From NCBI RefSeq assembly GCF_040939455.1, contig NC_134112.1, positions 19,990,501-20,054,500 of the forward strand: a stretch of DNA of 64,000 nucleotides. Reading direction: 5' to 3'. The notes under the pieces were generated by a model. That model saw nothing but the letters and a program-made list of their open reading frames with translations. It was not told the DNA's origin and did no database searches. Position 1 is the stretch's first letter. Every line of letters starts with the position of its first letter. This DNA is from Microcebus murinus. Taxonomy: Eukaryota > Chordata > Mammalia > Primates > Cheirogaleidae. A program made the translations under genes and the position numbers. Positions 63,966-64,000 of the stretch are shown here, one piece after another.

Positions 63966-64000
63966 CAGACGTCCTGCTCTCCTGTAGTTATTATTTTTGA

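Overview
The window is nuclear DNA of a primate, most likely a Malagasy lemur (Lemuridae or Indriidae rather than a monkey or ape). It is AT-rich, intron-dominated sequence. Three things point to a strepsirrhine: the young Alu copies carry the linker 'attaattggccaact' plus a TA run between the two arms, the right arm reads 'gctgacgccacggcactc', and two L1 3' ends finish in a 'gtaccccataat' / 'gtacccccataat' tail that I know from lemur and galago L1s. The exact species is an inference.

The only host gene I can support is BBS9 (PTHB1, a BBSome subunit), read on the minus strand. Four consecutive internal coding exons are present: 28333-28507, 21114-21198, 14940-15123 and 14174-14303. All four have intact frames, matching phases and good splice sites, and together they encode about residues 148-338 of the N-terminal beta-propeller. 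I found no exon above 28507 or below 14174, so the flanking introns exceed 35 kb and 14 kb inside the window. At the far right (63597-63914, minus) lies an intronless cytochrome c retrocopy with a full-length 105-codon frame.

Nearly everything else is transposon-derived. From left to right: a sparse intron (1-5.7 kb); a lemur-type L1 (5.7-8.0 kb, minus) beside an old L1M (8.0-10.6 kb) with an Alu inside it; an L1 3' end (12.3 kb) and an Alu (13.4 kb); an L1 with an in-place internal inversion (15.8-19.1 kb); a MIR split by the only minus-strand Alu (21.6-22.1 kb); a hAT element with a perfect 8-bp target duplication (26.2 kb); a truncated U2 snRNA retrosequence (27.7 kb); a very young Alu (29.0 kb); L1 and MER5 remnants (30.6-32.2 kb); an Alu with a long polypurine tail (34.4-34.9 kb); a second very young Alu inside L2 (37.0 kb); an ERV LTR containing an Alu (39-39.9 kb); L2 (40.8-41.5 kb); HAL1/L1 with several Alus (44.5-48.5 kb); Tigger-family DNA transposons (50.5 and 53.4 kb); a MER20 with an internal tandem expansion (55.8 kb); and three L1 fragments in alternating orientation (56.1-62.7 kb).

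There is no sign of a bacterial-style gene system or of a previously undescribed pathway. The most interesting items are small: the hAT copy, the U2 retrosequence, the cytochrome c retrocopy, a tryptophan-to-cysteine difference in BBS9, and the rearranged L1.
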